DNA of 43,692 bases. Origin: Vulcanimicrobiota bacterium (lineage in GTDB: Bacteria > Vulcanimicrobiota > Vulcanimicrobiia > Vulcanimicrobiales > Vulcanimicrobiaceae). A model generated the notes under the pieces. The model made no database searches. It saw nothing but the letters and a program-made list of their open reading frames with translations, and was not told where the DNA came from. This document shows, piece by piece, positions 7,704 to 15,381 of this stretch (the first letter of the stretch is position 1; each line of letters begins with the position of its first letter). The DNA lies in NCBI GenBank assembly GCA_019232905.1, contig JAFANA010000026.1, positions 1 through 43,692 on the forward strand, written 5' to 3'. Made by a program: the position numbers and the translations under genes.

Positions 7704-10700
7704 TTGATTCCTTTCCTCTTTGCGGTGGCCTTAGCCGTTGCGCCGTCGCCTTCTGCCTCGCCGTCGGCGTCACCATCGCCGGTGCCGACCGCGAAACCCG
7801 TTTTTGAAGACATGCACTGGCGCGAAATCGGACCGGCATTGCCGGGCGGTCGCACTACGAACGTGGCGGGCAGCGCGAAAAATCCGAACCTCTATTACGT
7901 CGGCGCGGCCGGCGGTGGTGTGTGGAAGACGACCGACGCAGGCATCACGTGGCAACCGATCTTCGACAAAGAGCCGGTTGCATCGATCGGTGACGTTGCG
8001 ATCGATCCGAACGACGACCAAACGGTCTGGGTCGCAACGGGCGAAGGCAACCCGCGCAACGACGTCATTCCGGGCGCCGGCATCTATAAATCGACGGACG
8101 GCGGAAAAACGTGGAAACTCATGGGCCTGGAGAAAACCCGTTCGATCACGCGCGTGCTGATCGATCCGCGCAATTCCAGTCACGTCATCGTTGGGGCGCT
8201 GGGCGACGTTTTCGCGCCGAGTGAAGATCGCGGCGTCTTCGTGACGAACGACGGCGGAAAGACCTGGACGAAGACGCTCTATCTGAGCGACCGCAGCGGC
8301 GCTTCCGACCTTGCGATGAATGCAAAAGATCCGAACGTGATTTTCGCGGGCATGTGGCACTTCGAACGCAAACCGTGGACGACGGTCAGCGGCGGCGAAG
8401 ACGACGGTCTGTATAAATCGACCGACGGCGGCAAGACGTGGGCACGTTTGACCGGACACGGTTTGCCGGACGGAACGACCGGCCGCATCGGCCTTGCAAT
8501 CGCCCCGAGCGATCCGAATCGCGTCTATGCACTCATCGAGTCGAGCAAAGGCATTCTTTGGCGTTCGGACGACGGCGGCAACGCCTGGACCTTGGTCAGC
8601 AGCGAAACATTGGTCGACCAACGACCGTTTTACTTTTCGCATATCACCGTCGATCCGACCGATCCGAATCATGTGTTCGGCGTTTCGATGCTGGTCGTCG
8701 CCTCACATGACGGCGGAAAAACATGGCGTCCGCTCTTCAGTCTCCCGCACGGCGACGTTCACGATTTATGGATCGCGCCGAACGATCCCAAACGGATGGC
8801 GGTGGCGCAAGACGGCGGTGTGACGCAGTCGCTCAACGGCGGCGTTACATGGTATTTCTCGCGCAATCTTCCGGTCGGCGAAGTCTACCACGTCGGCGTC
8901 GCGATGAGCGGCAACCCATATTGGGTCTGCGGCGGATGGCAAGACAATAATGCATGGTGCGGTCCGTCGCAATCGACGGATCCGTCGGGCGTGCTGAACA
9001 AAGCTTGGATCAACGTGAACGGCGGCGACGGCGAGTGGGCGGTTCCCGATCCGCTCGATACGAACCTACTGTGGTCGGACGCGCAGGGCGCGGCAATTCA
9101 GGTCTACGACAAGACGACGCGCGATACGCTCGGAGCGCAGCCCTACGTTGCGCTTACCGGCCAACAGTTCGATCTTCGTCAATCAAAGTATCGTTTTAAC
9201 TGGGATTCCCCGATCGCTTTTGCTCCGTGGGACGGCCACATCGCCTGGGCCGGCGGCAATGTCGTTTTTCAAACGATCGATCGCGGGCGTCATTGGACGG
9301 TAATCAGCCCCGACCTCACGCTCAACGAGAAGAATCATCAAGCGCCGCCGGGCGGCCCGATCACGCACGACGTCTCGAGCGCTGAAAACTACAACACGAT
9401 TCTGGATATCGAAGGATCGACGTTGCGTAAGGGCGAGATCTGGGTGGGCACGGACGACGGGCAAGTGCAGTACACGCTTGACGGCGGAAAACAGTGGCAC
9501 AACGTTACGCCGAAGAGCGTTCCGGATCATGGCGCGGTTGAAACCGTTGCTCCGTCAACGATCCGCGACGGTACCGTGTACGTCAGCATCGACCGTCACT
9601 TACTTGGTGACTACAAACCGTATCTGCTCGTTTCAAACAACTTCGGGAAGACATGGACCGACATTGGGACGCGTATGCCAAGCGATGCATGGTACGCGCG
9701 TTCCGTTCGTCAAGATCTGCACAACGCCAACATCGTGTACGCGGGAACCGAGACCGGGTTCTTTATCTCGTGCGACAACGGCGCAAGCTGGCACGACTTC
9801 AAGAACGACTTGCCGACGGCGTCCGTCCGCGATATCCGGTATCAGCCGCAATGGGATGACATGGTCGTAGCGACACACGGGCGGGCGCTCTACGTGATGG
9901 ATGACTTGCGTCCGCTGCAGATGATGGGATGCTCGAAACCGGACCAACCGTTCGTCGTTTCCCCGCGCACGTCGTACCTCTACAACCTGCATGGTGACGA
10001 CGAGGGCATTTACACCGACTATGCGGGACAAAATCCCGATTATGGTGCGACGTTCTATTACTATCAGCCCAAGCCGGGTGCGAAACCGCCGACGCTTCAG
10101 ATTCTCGACGATCGCGGCCGTGTAATCCGCACGATCCAAGGGATGAAAGAGCCGCCGCTCTTCGGGCCCCCGCCGGCACCGGATGCATCGCCGCAGCCTG
10201 CGATTGCGAACGACGCCGGGTTGCAGACGTACACCTGGAACTTCGGAACCGACGGACCCGTCAAGTGGAACGGTGCCGGAAAATTTTTCAAAGGACCGCA
10301 GACCGGCGCAACCATTCCGCCGGGATACTACGGCTATCGCATGACGGTCGACGGAAAGACGTTCACCGGACGCTTCATCGTGAAAGCCGATCCCGACACG
10401 AAGTTCACGCAAGCCGAACTCGTTGCGTCATACAACTACTCTATGCGGGTGAACGAGAAGTTCTCCGCGCTCGACGTCTCGCTTAACTCACTCGATGACG
10501 TGAAGACATCGCTCGAAAAAGCGAAGTCCAGCGCGCAAGCGAAGAACGACACGGCGACCGTCGCAGAGATTGACTCCGCGCTGCAGAATCGCCAAAGTCT
10601 GCAAGATCAACTGACGGCAAACTACCAGGGCTTTGAGGATTTCATTCAACGTCCCGGCAAAGTGCGCGAGGATCTGCAGCAAATTGCCGGTACGGGTATC

Positions 10701-10862
10701 GTCACGCCGGCCGCAACCGACGTCGAACGTCGCACTGATGCCGAATTCGCGCAGGATGCAAAGGCGTTCAACGACTATGTCGGAACGCTTCCCGCGCTCA
10801 ACGCGAAACTTAAATCGGCCGGATACGACGACGTCCCCGTCCCGAAAACAATGACGCCGTAA
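7704..10862 (+). CDS. Exported sortilin/VPS10-like BNR-repeat beta-propeller protein
   Basis: 1052 residues. The TTG at 7704 is chosen because GGAGGA (7692-7697) lies 6 nt before it and translation from it gives an immediate signal peptide (IPFLFAVALAVA, then a PSASPSP tether); starts further upstream lack this. About eleven Asp-box motifs (S/T-x-D-G-G-K-T-W and variants such as STDGGKTW, TNDGGKTW, SHDGGKTW, TLDGGKQW, SNNFGKTW) mark two consecutive propellers over roughly residues 30-740. The C-terminal part has a FlgD-like beta-sandwich (LQILDDRGRVIRTI, about 795-900) and a helical coiled-coil tail. The family is annotated as sortilin-like or glycosyl hydrolase, but no catalytic residues are recognisable, so a surface binding or scaffold role is as likely as hydrolysis. 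It is convergent with the small proline-rich gene, 6 bp away. Confidence 0.9.
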   Translation: MIPFLFAVALAVAPSPSASPSASPSPVPTAKPVFEDMHWREIGPALPGGRTTNVAGSAKNPNLYYVGAAGGGVWKTTDAGITWQPIFDKEPVASIGDVAIDPNDDQTVWVATGEGNPRNDVIPGAGIYKSTDGGKTWKLMGLEKTRSITRVLIDPRNSSHVIVGALGDVFAPSEDRGVFVTNDGGKTWTKTLYLSDRSGASDLAMNAKDPNVIFAGMWHFERKPWTTVSGGEDDGLYKSTDGGKTWARLTGHGLPDGTTGRIGLAIAPSDPNRVYALIESSKGILWRSDDGGNAWTLVSSETLVDQRPFYFSHITVDPTDPNHVFGVSMLVVASHDGGKTWRPLFSLPHGDVHDLWIAPNDPKRMAVAQDGGVTQSLNGGVTWYFSRNLPVGEVYHVGVAMSGNPYWVCGGWQDNNAWCGPSQSTDPSGVLNKAWINVNGGDGEWAVPDPLDTNLLWSDAQGAAIQVYDKTTRDTLGAQPYVALTGQQFDLRQSKYRFNWDSPIAFAPWDGHIAWAGGNVVFQTIDRGRHWTVISPDLTLNEKNHQAPPGGPITHDVSSAENYNTILDIEGSTLRKGEIWVGTDDGQVQYTLDGGKQWHNVTPKSVPDHGAVETVAPSTIRDGTVYVSIDRHLLGDYKPYLLVSNNFGKTWTDIGTRMPSDAWYARSVRQDLHNANIVYAGTETGFFISCDNGASWHDFKNDLPTASVRDIRYQPQWDDMVVATHGRALYVMDDLRPLQMMGCSKPDQPFVVSPRTSYLYNLHGDDEGIYTDYAGQNPDYGATFYYYQPKPGAKPPTLQILDDRGRVIRTIQGMKEPPLFGPPPAPDASPQPAIANDAGLQTYTWNFGTDGPVKWNGAGKFFKGPQTGATIPPGYYGYRMTVDGKTFTGRFIVKADPDTKFTQAELVASYNYSMRVNEKFSALDVSLNSLDDVKTSLEKAKSSAQAKNDTATVAEIDSALQNRQSLQDQLTANYQGFEDFIQRPGKVREDLQQIAGTGIVTPAATDVERRTDAEFAQDAKAFNDYVGTLPALNAKLKSAGYDDVPVPKTMTP

Positions 10863-10868
10863 CGACCG

Positions 10869-11033
10869 TTACGCGCCGGGTCCGGGGAACACCGGGTCGT
10901 CCTCTTCCATCGGATCGGTGATGGGGTCGATCGGCTCGTTCTCCGGAATCGTCGGTTCACCGGGTGCGGGGTTGGGCGGATTCGGCGAAACGGGACCCGG
11001 ATCGGGGCGTGGCATTTCCAAAAGAATACTCAT
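10869..11033 (-). CDS. Small acidic proline-rich protein
   Basis: A 54-residue frame with an ATG start. The composition is striking: 18 prolines, 10 Asp/Glu, one Arg and no Lys or Cys. It starts MSILLEMPRPDPGPV, continues as PNPP/PAPGEP-type repeats, then an acidic segment (PIDPITDPMEEDD) and the end PVFPGPGA. It is extended and disordered by composition. Similar short D/P/N-rich proteins are known as uncharacterised ORFs in other bacteria; no function is assigned. No strong SD is visible (GGTAAG about 12 nt upstream). The stop lies 6 bp from the convergent sortilin-like gene. The regular codon pattern (CCG/CCC for Pro, GAA/GAG for Glu) supports real coding, but it is short. Confidence 0.55.
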   Translation of the reverse strand: MSILLEMPRPDPGPVSPNPPNPAPGEPTIPENEPIDPITDPMEEDDPVFPGPGA

Positions 11034-11044
11034 AGCGGCAATAG

Positions 11045-11211
11045 CTTACCCGGCAACTAAACGCGGCTATCAACCGGGGCCCACGGCGAAGTCACGCTGG
11101 GGCCGGCCCCACGCAAGCGCAGTCGGACGCGATATACACCTACGCGAAACAACTCGACCAGATCGGCTACTTCAGCCAATGCTCGACGAGGCCGGACGAG
11201 AACACTAACGC
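11045..11211 (+). other. Intergenic stretch with a possible coding remnant
   Basis: Between the small proline-rich gene and the REP-like element. One plus frame is open after a stop at 11042-11044 and reads as a protein-like stretch (QAQSDAIYTYAKQLDQIGY at about 11114-11170, then FSQCSTRPDEN), but it has no start codon and no SD and runs on into the repeat. It may be the decayed end of a lost gene or chance. No other feature is seen here. Confidence 0.2.
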
Positions 11212-11316
11212 GTGTCATCCTGAGCGGAGCGCAGCGGAGTCGAAGGATCGGCTCAATTCAATCGCTCATTGCGACTTCGACTGCGTTCGCTTCGCTCACT
11301 TCGCTCGGGATGACAC
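11212..11316. repeat. REP-like long inverted repeat
   Basis: The outer arms are 11212-11227 (GTGTCATCCTGAGCGG) and 11301-11316 (TCGCTCGGGATGACAC), complementary over nearly all of their length. Inner arms also pair imperfectly (CAGCGGAGTCGAAG near 11231 with CTTCGACTGCGTTCG near 11275), so the whole 105-nt segment can fold into one long hairpin. This resembles the widespread intergenic TCATCCTGAGCG-type palindromic elements. It lies between two minus-strand genes, downstream of the Rieske gene; a partial copy precedes the terminator at 193-220. Confidence 0.75.
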
Positions 11317-11322
11317 AGCGGG

Positions 11323-12234
11323 CTATGGTGCTTCTGCTGAGAATGCCCGTACTTCGACGTAGCCGTCGATGACGCGCGTTTCAAATGTTGGTTGATTCGA
11401 GGTTGCCGGTCCGTCGAGCACGCGTCCGTCGATGAGCGAGAAGCGCGAACCGTGCCACGGGCACGTAATGCTGCAATCATCCGCCGTGCCTTTGTGGAGC
11501 GGGCCGCCGAGGTGCGCGCACGAATCGAGCAGTGCGTATGTCTTGCCGGCATTGCGCACGAGGACGATGTCGCGCTCTTTCACTTTCGCGCGATGCGGCG
11601 TTCCGTCCATGAGTTCGTCCATCGGCAGCAGACGAATCCATTCCGTCGGCAGATCCTCCGCTGCGGCGTGATTGACGCCTTGGTTTTCCGCGAACACGAG
11701 ATGACCGCCGAGTCCCGCGCCGATTGTCGCAAACGCGTAGCCTGCAAGCGATGCGAGCATTCCCGCGCTGCGACGACGGCGGCGCAAGAAGAAGGAGGTC
11801 GTGTAGAGCGAGAGGGCAATGGTATTCGATGTCGCGTGCACGACTCCGACGCGCGCGGGGCGGCCGTACGTCTCACTCCAATCTGCTAGTCCAGTAAGAG
11901 CTGCGCCGAGCGCGCCGATGATTCCGGTATTGATACAGATGTCCGCCGCACGTGCGGTGTCGGTGCGCTTGTCGACCAAATACAGCGCGTCAAAGATGGA
12001 CGCCATCGTCCATGCTCCGATCGGCAGATCGGTGAGCACCGGGTGGAGCGGATGTCCGACCCAAACGCCGTGAAGAAAGTTTTTTAACGAACGCGGGCCG
12101 TTGAGCGCCCGTTTGATCGCCGGCTGAACGGCGCCCGCAAGCTCGTTGAGAATCGGCTGGTCTTGCGTAACACGAACGAGGCCGTCGAAGAGGGGATTGT
12201 TGCCAAACGACGGCGCCGGTTGTTGATCCGCCAT
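11323..12234 (-). CDS. DUF2231-Rieske [2Fe-2S] fusion protein
   Basis: 303 residues, starting at the ATG at 12234 (MADQQPAPSF); the open frame upstream is Arg-rich junk that overlaps the MFS gene. Residues about 55-185 are a DUF2231 membrane domain, with the entry motif GHPLHPVLTDLPIGAW (60-75) and about four hydrophobic helices. Residues about 198-300 are a Rieske domain with ligands Cys239-x-His241 (DSCAHLGGPL) and Cys258-x2-His261 (CPWHGSRF), which bind a [2Fe-2S] cluster. Such fusions are membrane-anchored redox proteins; the partner is unknown, and the electron acceptor could be quinone or heme. There is no clear SD. The same-strand MFS gene upstream overlaps it by 151 bp as an open frame. 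The REP-like element lies just after the stop. Confidence 0.86.
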   Translation of the reverse strand: MADQQPAPSFGNNPLFDGLVRVTQDQPILNELAGAVQPAIKRALNGPRSLKNFLHGVWVGHPLHPVLTDLPIGAWTMASIFDALYLVDKRTDTARAADICINTGIIGALGAALTGLADWSETYGRPARVGVVHATSNTIALSLYTTSFFLRRRRRSAGMLASLAGYAFATIGAGLGGHLVFAENQGVNHAAAEDLPTEWIRLLPMDELMDGTPHRAKVKERDIVLVRNAGKTYALLDSCAHLGGPLHKGTADDCSITCPWHGSRFSLIDGRVLDGPATSNQPTFETRVIDGYVEVRAFSAEAP

Positions 12235-13469
12235 GCTTTGCGTGTACCCACTCGCTCGTACTGCGGAATCGCCGGGCAAACCGTCATCCAAGCGGCCGAG
12301 AGCACGCCGATCAATCCACCAAGAAGCATGGTAACTTGAATGCCGGCCGCGTCTGCGAGAAATCCGCCGGTCAGCGAGCCGAGCGGCAGCGCGCCCCAAA
12401 TGATCGTACGCATCGTGGCGTTCATGCGTCCCATCATCGAATCGCTTACGGTGAGCACGCGCACTTCTTGGTCCACGATATTGAAGATCGGCCCAGTCAG
12501 TGAAAGCAGGACGCGTCCGACGACGAGAGAGACGATGGGGACAGGCGTGATAAGAAACGTCAGCTTCGCGATTCCCGAAAGCGCTGTCGCGCAGGCCAGG
12601 GTCGTACGGGGTCCGAGGCGCGCGGCGAGCGGCTTCGCGACCGCACCCCCGAACAAGCCGACGTTCGCAAAGCCCATGAGTAGGCCGAACGTGACCGGCG
12701 AAAGGTGGAGCACTCGGTACGCGTAGATTGCGAAGACCGTCGTTACCATAGACCCGCTGTAATATGCGGTTGCACTCGTCAATCCGATCGACCGTAGCGC
12801 TTTATTGTTCCAGACCAGCCGTGCGCCTTCGCAGAATTCGTTCATGAACTGCCGCACGGCGCGGTCGTTCGAAGCCGTCGGACAGACGCGTTCTTCCACG
12901 TTCAAACGCGCGAGCGAAAAGCAAGAAATAACGTACGTCACGCAATTCAGCACAAGCGCGAGCGGTGCGCCGACGAACTGAACGATTGCGCCGGAACTGC
13001 TGTTTCCGATTGCTTCAGCAGCGGATGCCGTCATCGTCATCTTTGCATTGGCTTTACCGAAATCTTTACGGCCGATGAGCACGGGCGCGAACGCACCATA
13101 GGCCGTATCGAAGATGACGTTGGCCGCGGCTGTAATCGCTGCTACTACGAAGAATTGCCCAAGCGAAAGCCGGTGAAAAAAGAATGCAAACGGCAGCGAG
13201 CCGATGGAGAGAATGCGCACCACGTTGGCTGCCATCATCAGCGGCCGCCGCTTGAAACGGTCGACGACGACGCCGACGAAAATCGCAAGCAAGGCGACCA
13301 CGCTGAATTCCAGACTCTGCAACGCCGCGACTTGGCTTGCCTTCGCGTGCAACACGAGAATCGCGATGGTGGGAAGAGCGAAGATGCTGAGTTGTCCGCC
13401 GAGCTGCGAGATAGATTGACCGCTCCAGAGCAATAAAAAATTACGCCGGTGCGTGAGCTGTTCCGTCAC
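12084..13469 (-). CDS. MFS transporter (MFS_3/EntS-like), C-terminus uncertain
   Basis: 461 residues from a GTG start. About twelve hydrophobic segments occupy residues 12-405. The MFS loop 2-3 signature is present as GVVVDRFKRRPLM (about 62-74). The class resembles the EntS/MFS_3 exporters, proton-driven inner-membrane efflux pumps for siderophores or drugs; the substrate is not predictable. The last 50 or so residues (after PAIPQYERVG) are Arg/Ser-rich, non-membrane and read through the start of the next gene in another frame. A real protein would be expected to end near residue 410. Either a genuine tail, a frameshift or a sequencing error explains this. A 19-nt palindrome sits 54 bp upstream of the start. 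Confidence 0.82.
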   Translation of the reverse strand: MTEQLTHRRNFLLLWSGQSISQLGGQLSIFALPTIAILVLHAKASQVAALQSLEFSVVALLAIFVGVVVDRFKRRPLMMAANVVRILSIGSLPFAFFFHRLSLGQFFVVAAITAAANVIFDTAYGAFAPVLIGRKDFGKANAKMTMTASAAEAIGNSSSGAIVQFVGAPLALVLNCVTYVISCFSLARLNVEERVCPTASNDRAVRQFMNEFCEGARLVWNNKALRSIGLTSATAYYSGSMVTTVFAIYAYRVLHLSPVTFGLLMGFANVGLFGGAVAKPLAARLGPRTTLACATALSGIAKLTFLITPVPIVSLVVGRVLLSLTGPIFNIVDQEVRVLTVSDSMMGRMNATMRTIIWGALPLGSLTGGFLADAAGIQVTMLLGGLIGVLSAAWMTVCPAIPQYERVGTRKAWRINNRRRRLATIPSSTASFVLRKTSRFSTSLRAPFSRRSNGRSTARVR

Positions 13470-13522
13470 TCTTTAGTTAACGGCTCTTACAAGTCGTCAG
13501 TGTAGAGACAGACGTGTTTTAA

Positions 13523-13541
13523 TTACGACAGCTTGTCGTAA
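13523..13541. promoter_or_regulatory. Perfect 8+3+8 palindrome, operator or hairpin
   Basis: TTACGACA-GCT-TGTCGTAA, 54 bp upstream of the MFS start and 60 bp after the stop of the minus-strand MDR gene. The size and symmetry fit a repressor operator (TetR/MarR-type) for the exporter. It could instead be a weak terminator of the MDR operon, since reading the minus strand it is followed by TTAAAA. No regulator gene lies adjacent. Confidence 0.4.
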
Positions 13542-13600
13542 AGCGCGCCGAAGTTCGACGGGCAACGTGCCGCTTGCTAAGCCGCACCTTCAGGCAGGAA

Positions 13601-14554
13601 CTATATTGTCCCGGACTCCACTGTCAGTACGAGTTTCCCCGTGATGCCGCCGCTTTTACTTTGTTGCAACGCCTGCGCGGCTTCGCGTAAATCCCGTTCA
13701 GCAGCAATCACGACGCGGACCGTTCCTTGTTCGACCATACGCGCGAGTTGACGGAGTCCGTCGTGTGAGGATTCGGGCGTTTCGTTCATCACGATATTCG
13801 ATGCCCTGAAGCCTTGCTTTTTGAAGCGCTCGACGTCGAGCGCGCCGATCGTCGAGATGATCCAACCGCCGGGGCGGATGATCGACTGAATCGATTGTAT
13901 CGTCGTGCCGTCGTCAACTACATCGAGCACGGCATCGGCACCGTCCGGCAAGAACCGCTTCACGGCATCCACCGGCGGCTGCTTGTCGTAGGCGATGAAG
14001 TCGTCGACGCCAAGTTCACGCGCGTCGTTCTCATGGCCCGAGTGCGAGGTACCGATGACGCGCGCACCGCGCGATTTAGCAATCTGCGCTGCAAAGCTTC
14101 CGACGCCGCCTGTGACGCCGAAAATGACGAGCGTCTGGCCTTCATGCAACTGCATCATGTCAAGCGCCGCGAGTGCGGTGAGCCCGGCAGTGGGAAGCGC
14201 GGCCGCATCAGCGTCGCCGACGTCCGCTGGAATATGAGCGATAGGTTCGCCGTGTGAGTTTTGCGGAACGAGTGTGAACTGCGCGTAAGCGCCGTGTTTT
14301 CGAGCGATGCCGAAAATACGGTCGCCTTGTTTGTAAGCGTTTACATTCGCGCCGGCCGCCGACACGACGCCGGCAAAATCCTGACCGAGAACGAACGGCA
14401 GCGGCTTTCGCGCGCCGTCGCGGATTTTCCAATCGACCGGATTGACCCCCGCAGCCGTGACGCGCACGAGAATTTCATCCGGGCCGGGTTGCGGAACCGG
14501 AATCTCGCGAAGCGAGCCCTCTTCCCCCAAGTGTTCGACGACTATAGCCTGCAT
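13601..14554 (-). CDS. NADPH:quinone reductase-like MDR oxidoreductase
   Basis: 317 residues from the ATG at 14554, with SD GGGAAGAG (14563-14570) 8 nt upstream, lying over the stop of the fructokinase gene. The N-terminal GroES-like domain has the LGQDFAGVVSAAG and GDRIFGI motifs. The Rossmann domain has VFGVTGGVGSFAAQIAK for NADPH binding, followed by GARVIGTS. No structural-zinc cysteine cluster or catalytic zinc Cys/His is present, which places it among zinc-free quinone oxidoreductase/enoyl reductase-type MDR proteins (QorA-like) that reduce quinones or activated double bonds with NADPH. The substrate is unknown. It is the last gene of the long minus-strand glycan operon, 5 bp after the fructokinase; its function need not be related to glycan synthesis. 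Confidence 0.88.
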   Translation of the reverse strand: MQAIVVEHLGEEGSLREIPVPQPGPDEILVRVTAAGVNPVDWKIRDGARKPLPFVLGQDFAGVVSAAGANVNAYKQGDRIFGIARKHGAYAQFTLVPQNSHGEPIAHIPADVGDADAAALPTAGLTALAALDMMQLHEGQTLVIFGVTGGVGSFAAQIAKSRGARVIGTSHSGHENDARELGVDDFIAYDKQPPVDAVKRFLPDGADAVLDVVDDGTTIQSIQSIIRPGGWIISTIGALDVERFKKQGFRASNIVMNETPESSHDGLRQLARMVEQGTVRVVIAAERDLREAAQALQQSKSGGITGKLVLTVESGTI

Positions 14555-14559
14555 AGCAC

Positions 14560-15381
14560 TTACTCTTCCCAAAGCATCGCGGCACCTCGCACGCCGCTCG
14601 AGTCCCCGTGGATCGCGCGAACGATCGGTGTAGAGAACGTATCCGAAAAAACGTATCCTCGCATCAATGCCGGCACCGCTTCGTAGAGTTGCGTGATGTT
14701 CGAAACGCCGCCGCCTAAAACGATCGCATCGGGATCCATAATGTTGACGATCATCGCTAGTGCGCGTGCGAGCCGCTCTTCATACCGCTCGATCGACCCA
14801 TCTCGTTCGAGCGCCGGACCCGATAAAAAGGTTTCGATACAGCCGTACTTTCCGCAATAGCAGGCAGGCCCCGGAATCTCGTCCGGTCTCCGCCACGGCA
14901 GCGCGACGTGTCCCCACTCGCCGGCAATCAGGTTGTGACCCTCGTGAATGTGACGGTTTACTGCGATCCCGCCTCCGACGCCGGTACCGAGAATAACGCC
15001 GAACACGAAGCGCGCGTTCGACGCGGCACCGTCGGTCGCTTCGGAAAGGGTGAACGCGTTTGCATCATTTGTCATGCGTATCGCGCGTCCCAGCGCAGCT
15101 TCTATGTCGTCGCGTAGCGGTTGCCCAAGCAGCCACGTACTGTTTGCATTTTTGATGCGTCCGTCGGCCAGGGACGGCGCGCCCGGCGTTCCGATCCCGA
15201 CGCTGCCGCGCGTCCCGAGTTCGCGATCGGCATCGTGCACGAGCTGCGCGATCGTCGCGACCGTGGCTTCATAATTGCCGCGCGGCGTCGGAACGCGCCG
15301 TCGAAGCAGGGGTTCGTTCTCTACGCCAAGTGCGATGATTTCTGTCTTGGTGCCGCCAAGATCGATTCCGAGCCGGACCAT
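14560..15381 (-). CDS. mak: ROK-family fructokinase, Mak-like, shortened
   Basis: 273 residues starting MVRLGIDLGGTKTEII, which matches the start of E. coli Mak; the open frame further upstream is not homologous. ROK landmarks: the DLGGTK phosphate loop (7-12), catalytic Asp106 in TNDAN, GTGVGGG (132-138), and the zinc-binding set His158 (GEWGHVALPW), Cys174, Cys176 and Cys181, then VLGGGVSN and GDSSGVRGAA. It should phosphorylate fructose or a related hexose with ATP. E. coli Mak is about 300 residues; the segment after SGPALERD is about 25 residues shorter here, removing part of a helical region but no known ligand. The start overlaps the upstream membrane gene by 61 bp and has no SD, but TATAGT ends 6 nt before the ATG, so a leaderless transcript is possible. 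Confidence 0.87.
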   Translation of the reverse strand: MVRLGIDLGGTKTEIIALGVENEPLLRRRVPTPRGNYEATVATIAQLVHDADRELGTRGSVGIGTPGAPSLADGRIKNANSTWLLGQPLRDDIEAALGRAIRMTNDANAFTLSEATDGAASNARFVFGVILGTGVGGGIAVNRHIHEGHNLIAGEWGHVALPWRRPDEIPGPACYCGKYGCIETFLSGPALERDGSIERYEERLARALAMIVNIMDPDAIVLGGGVSNITQLYEAVPALMRGYVFSDTFSTPIVRAIHGDSSGVRGAAMLWEE

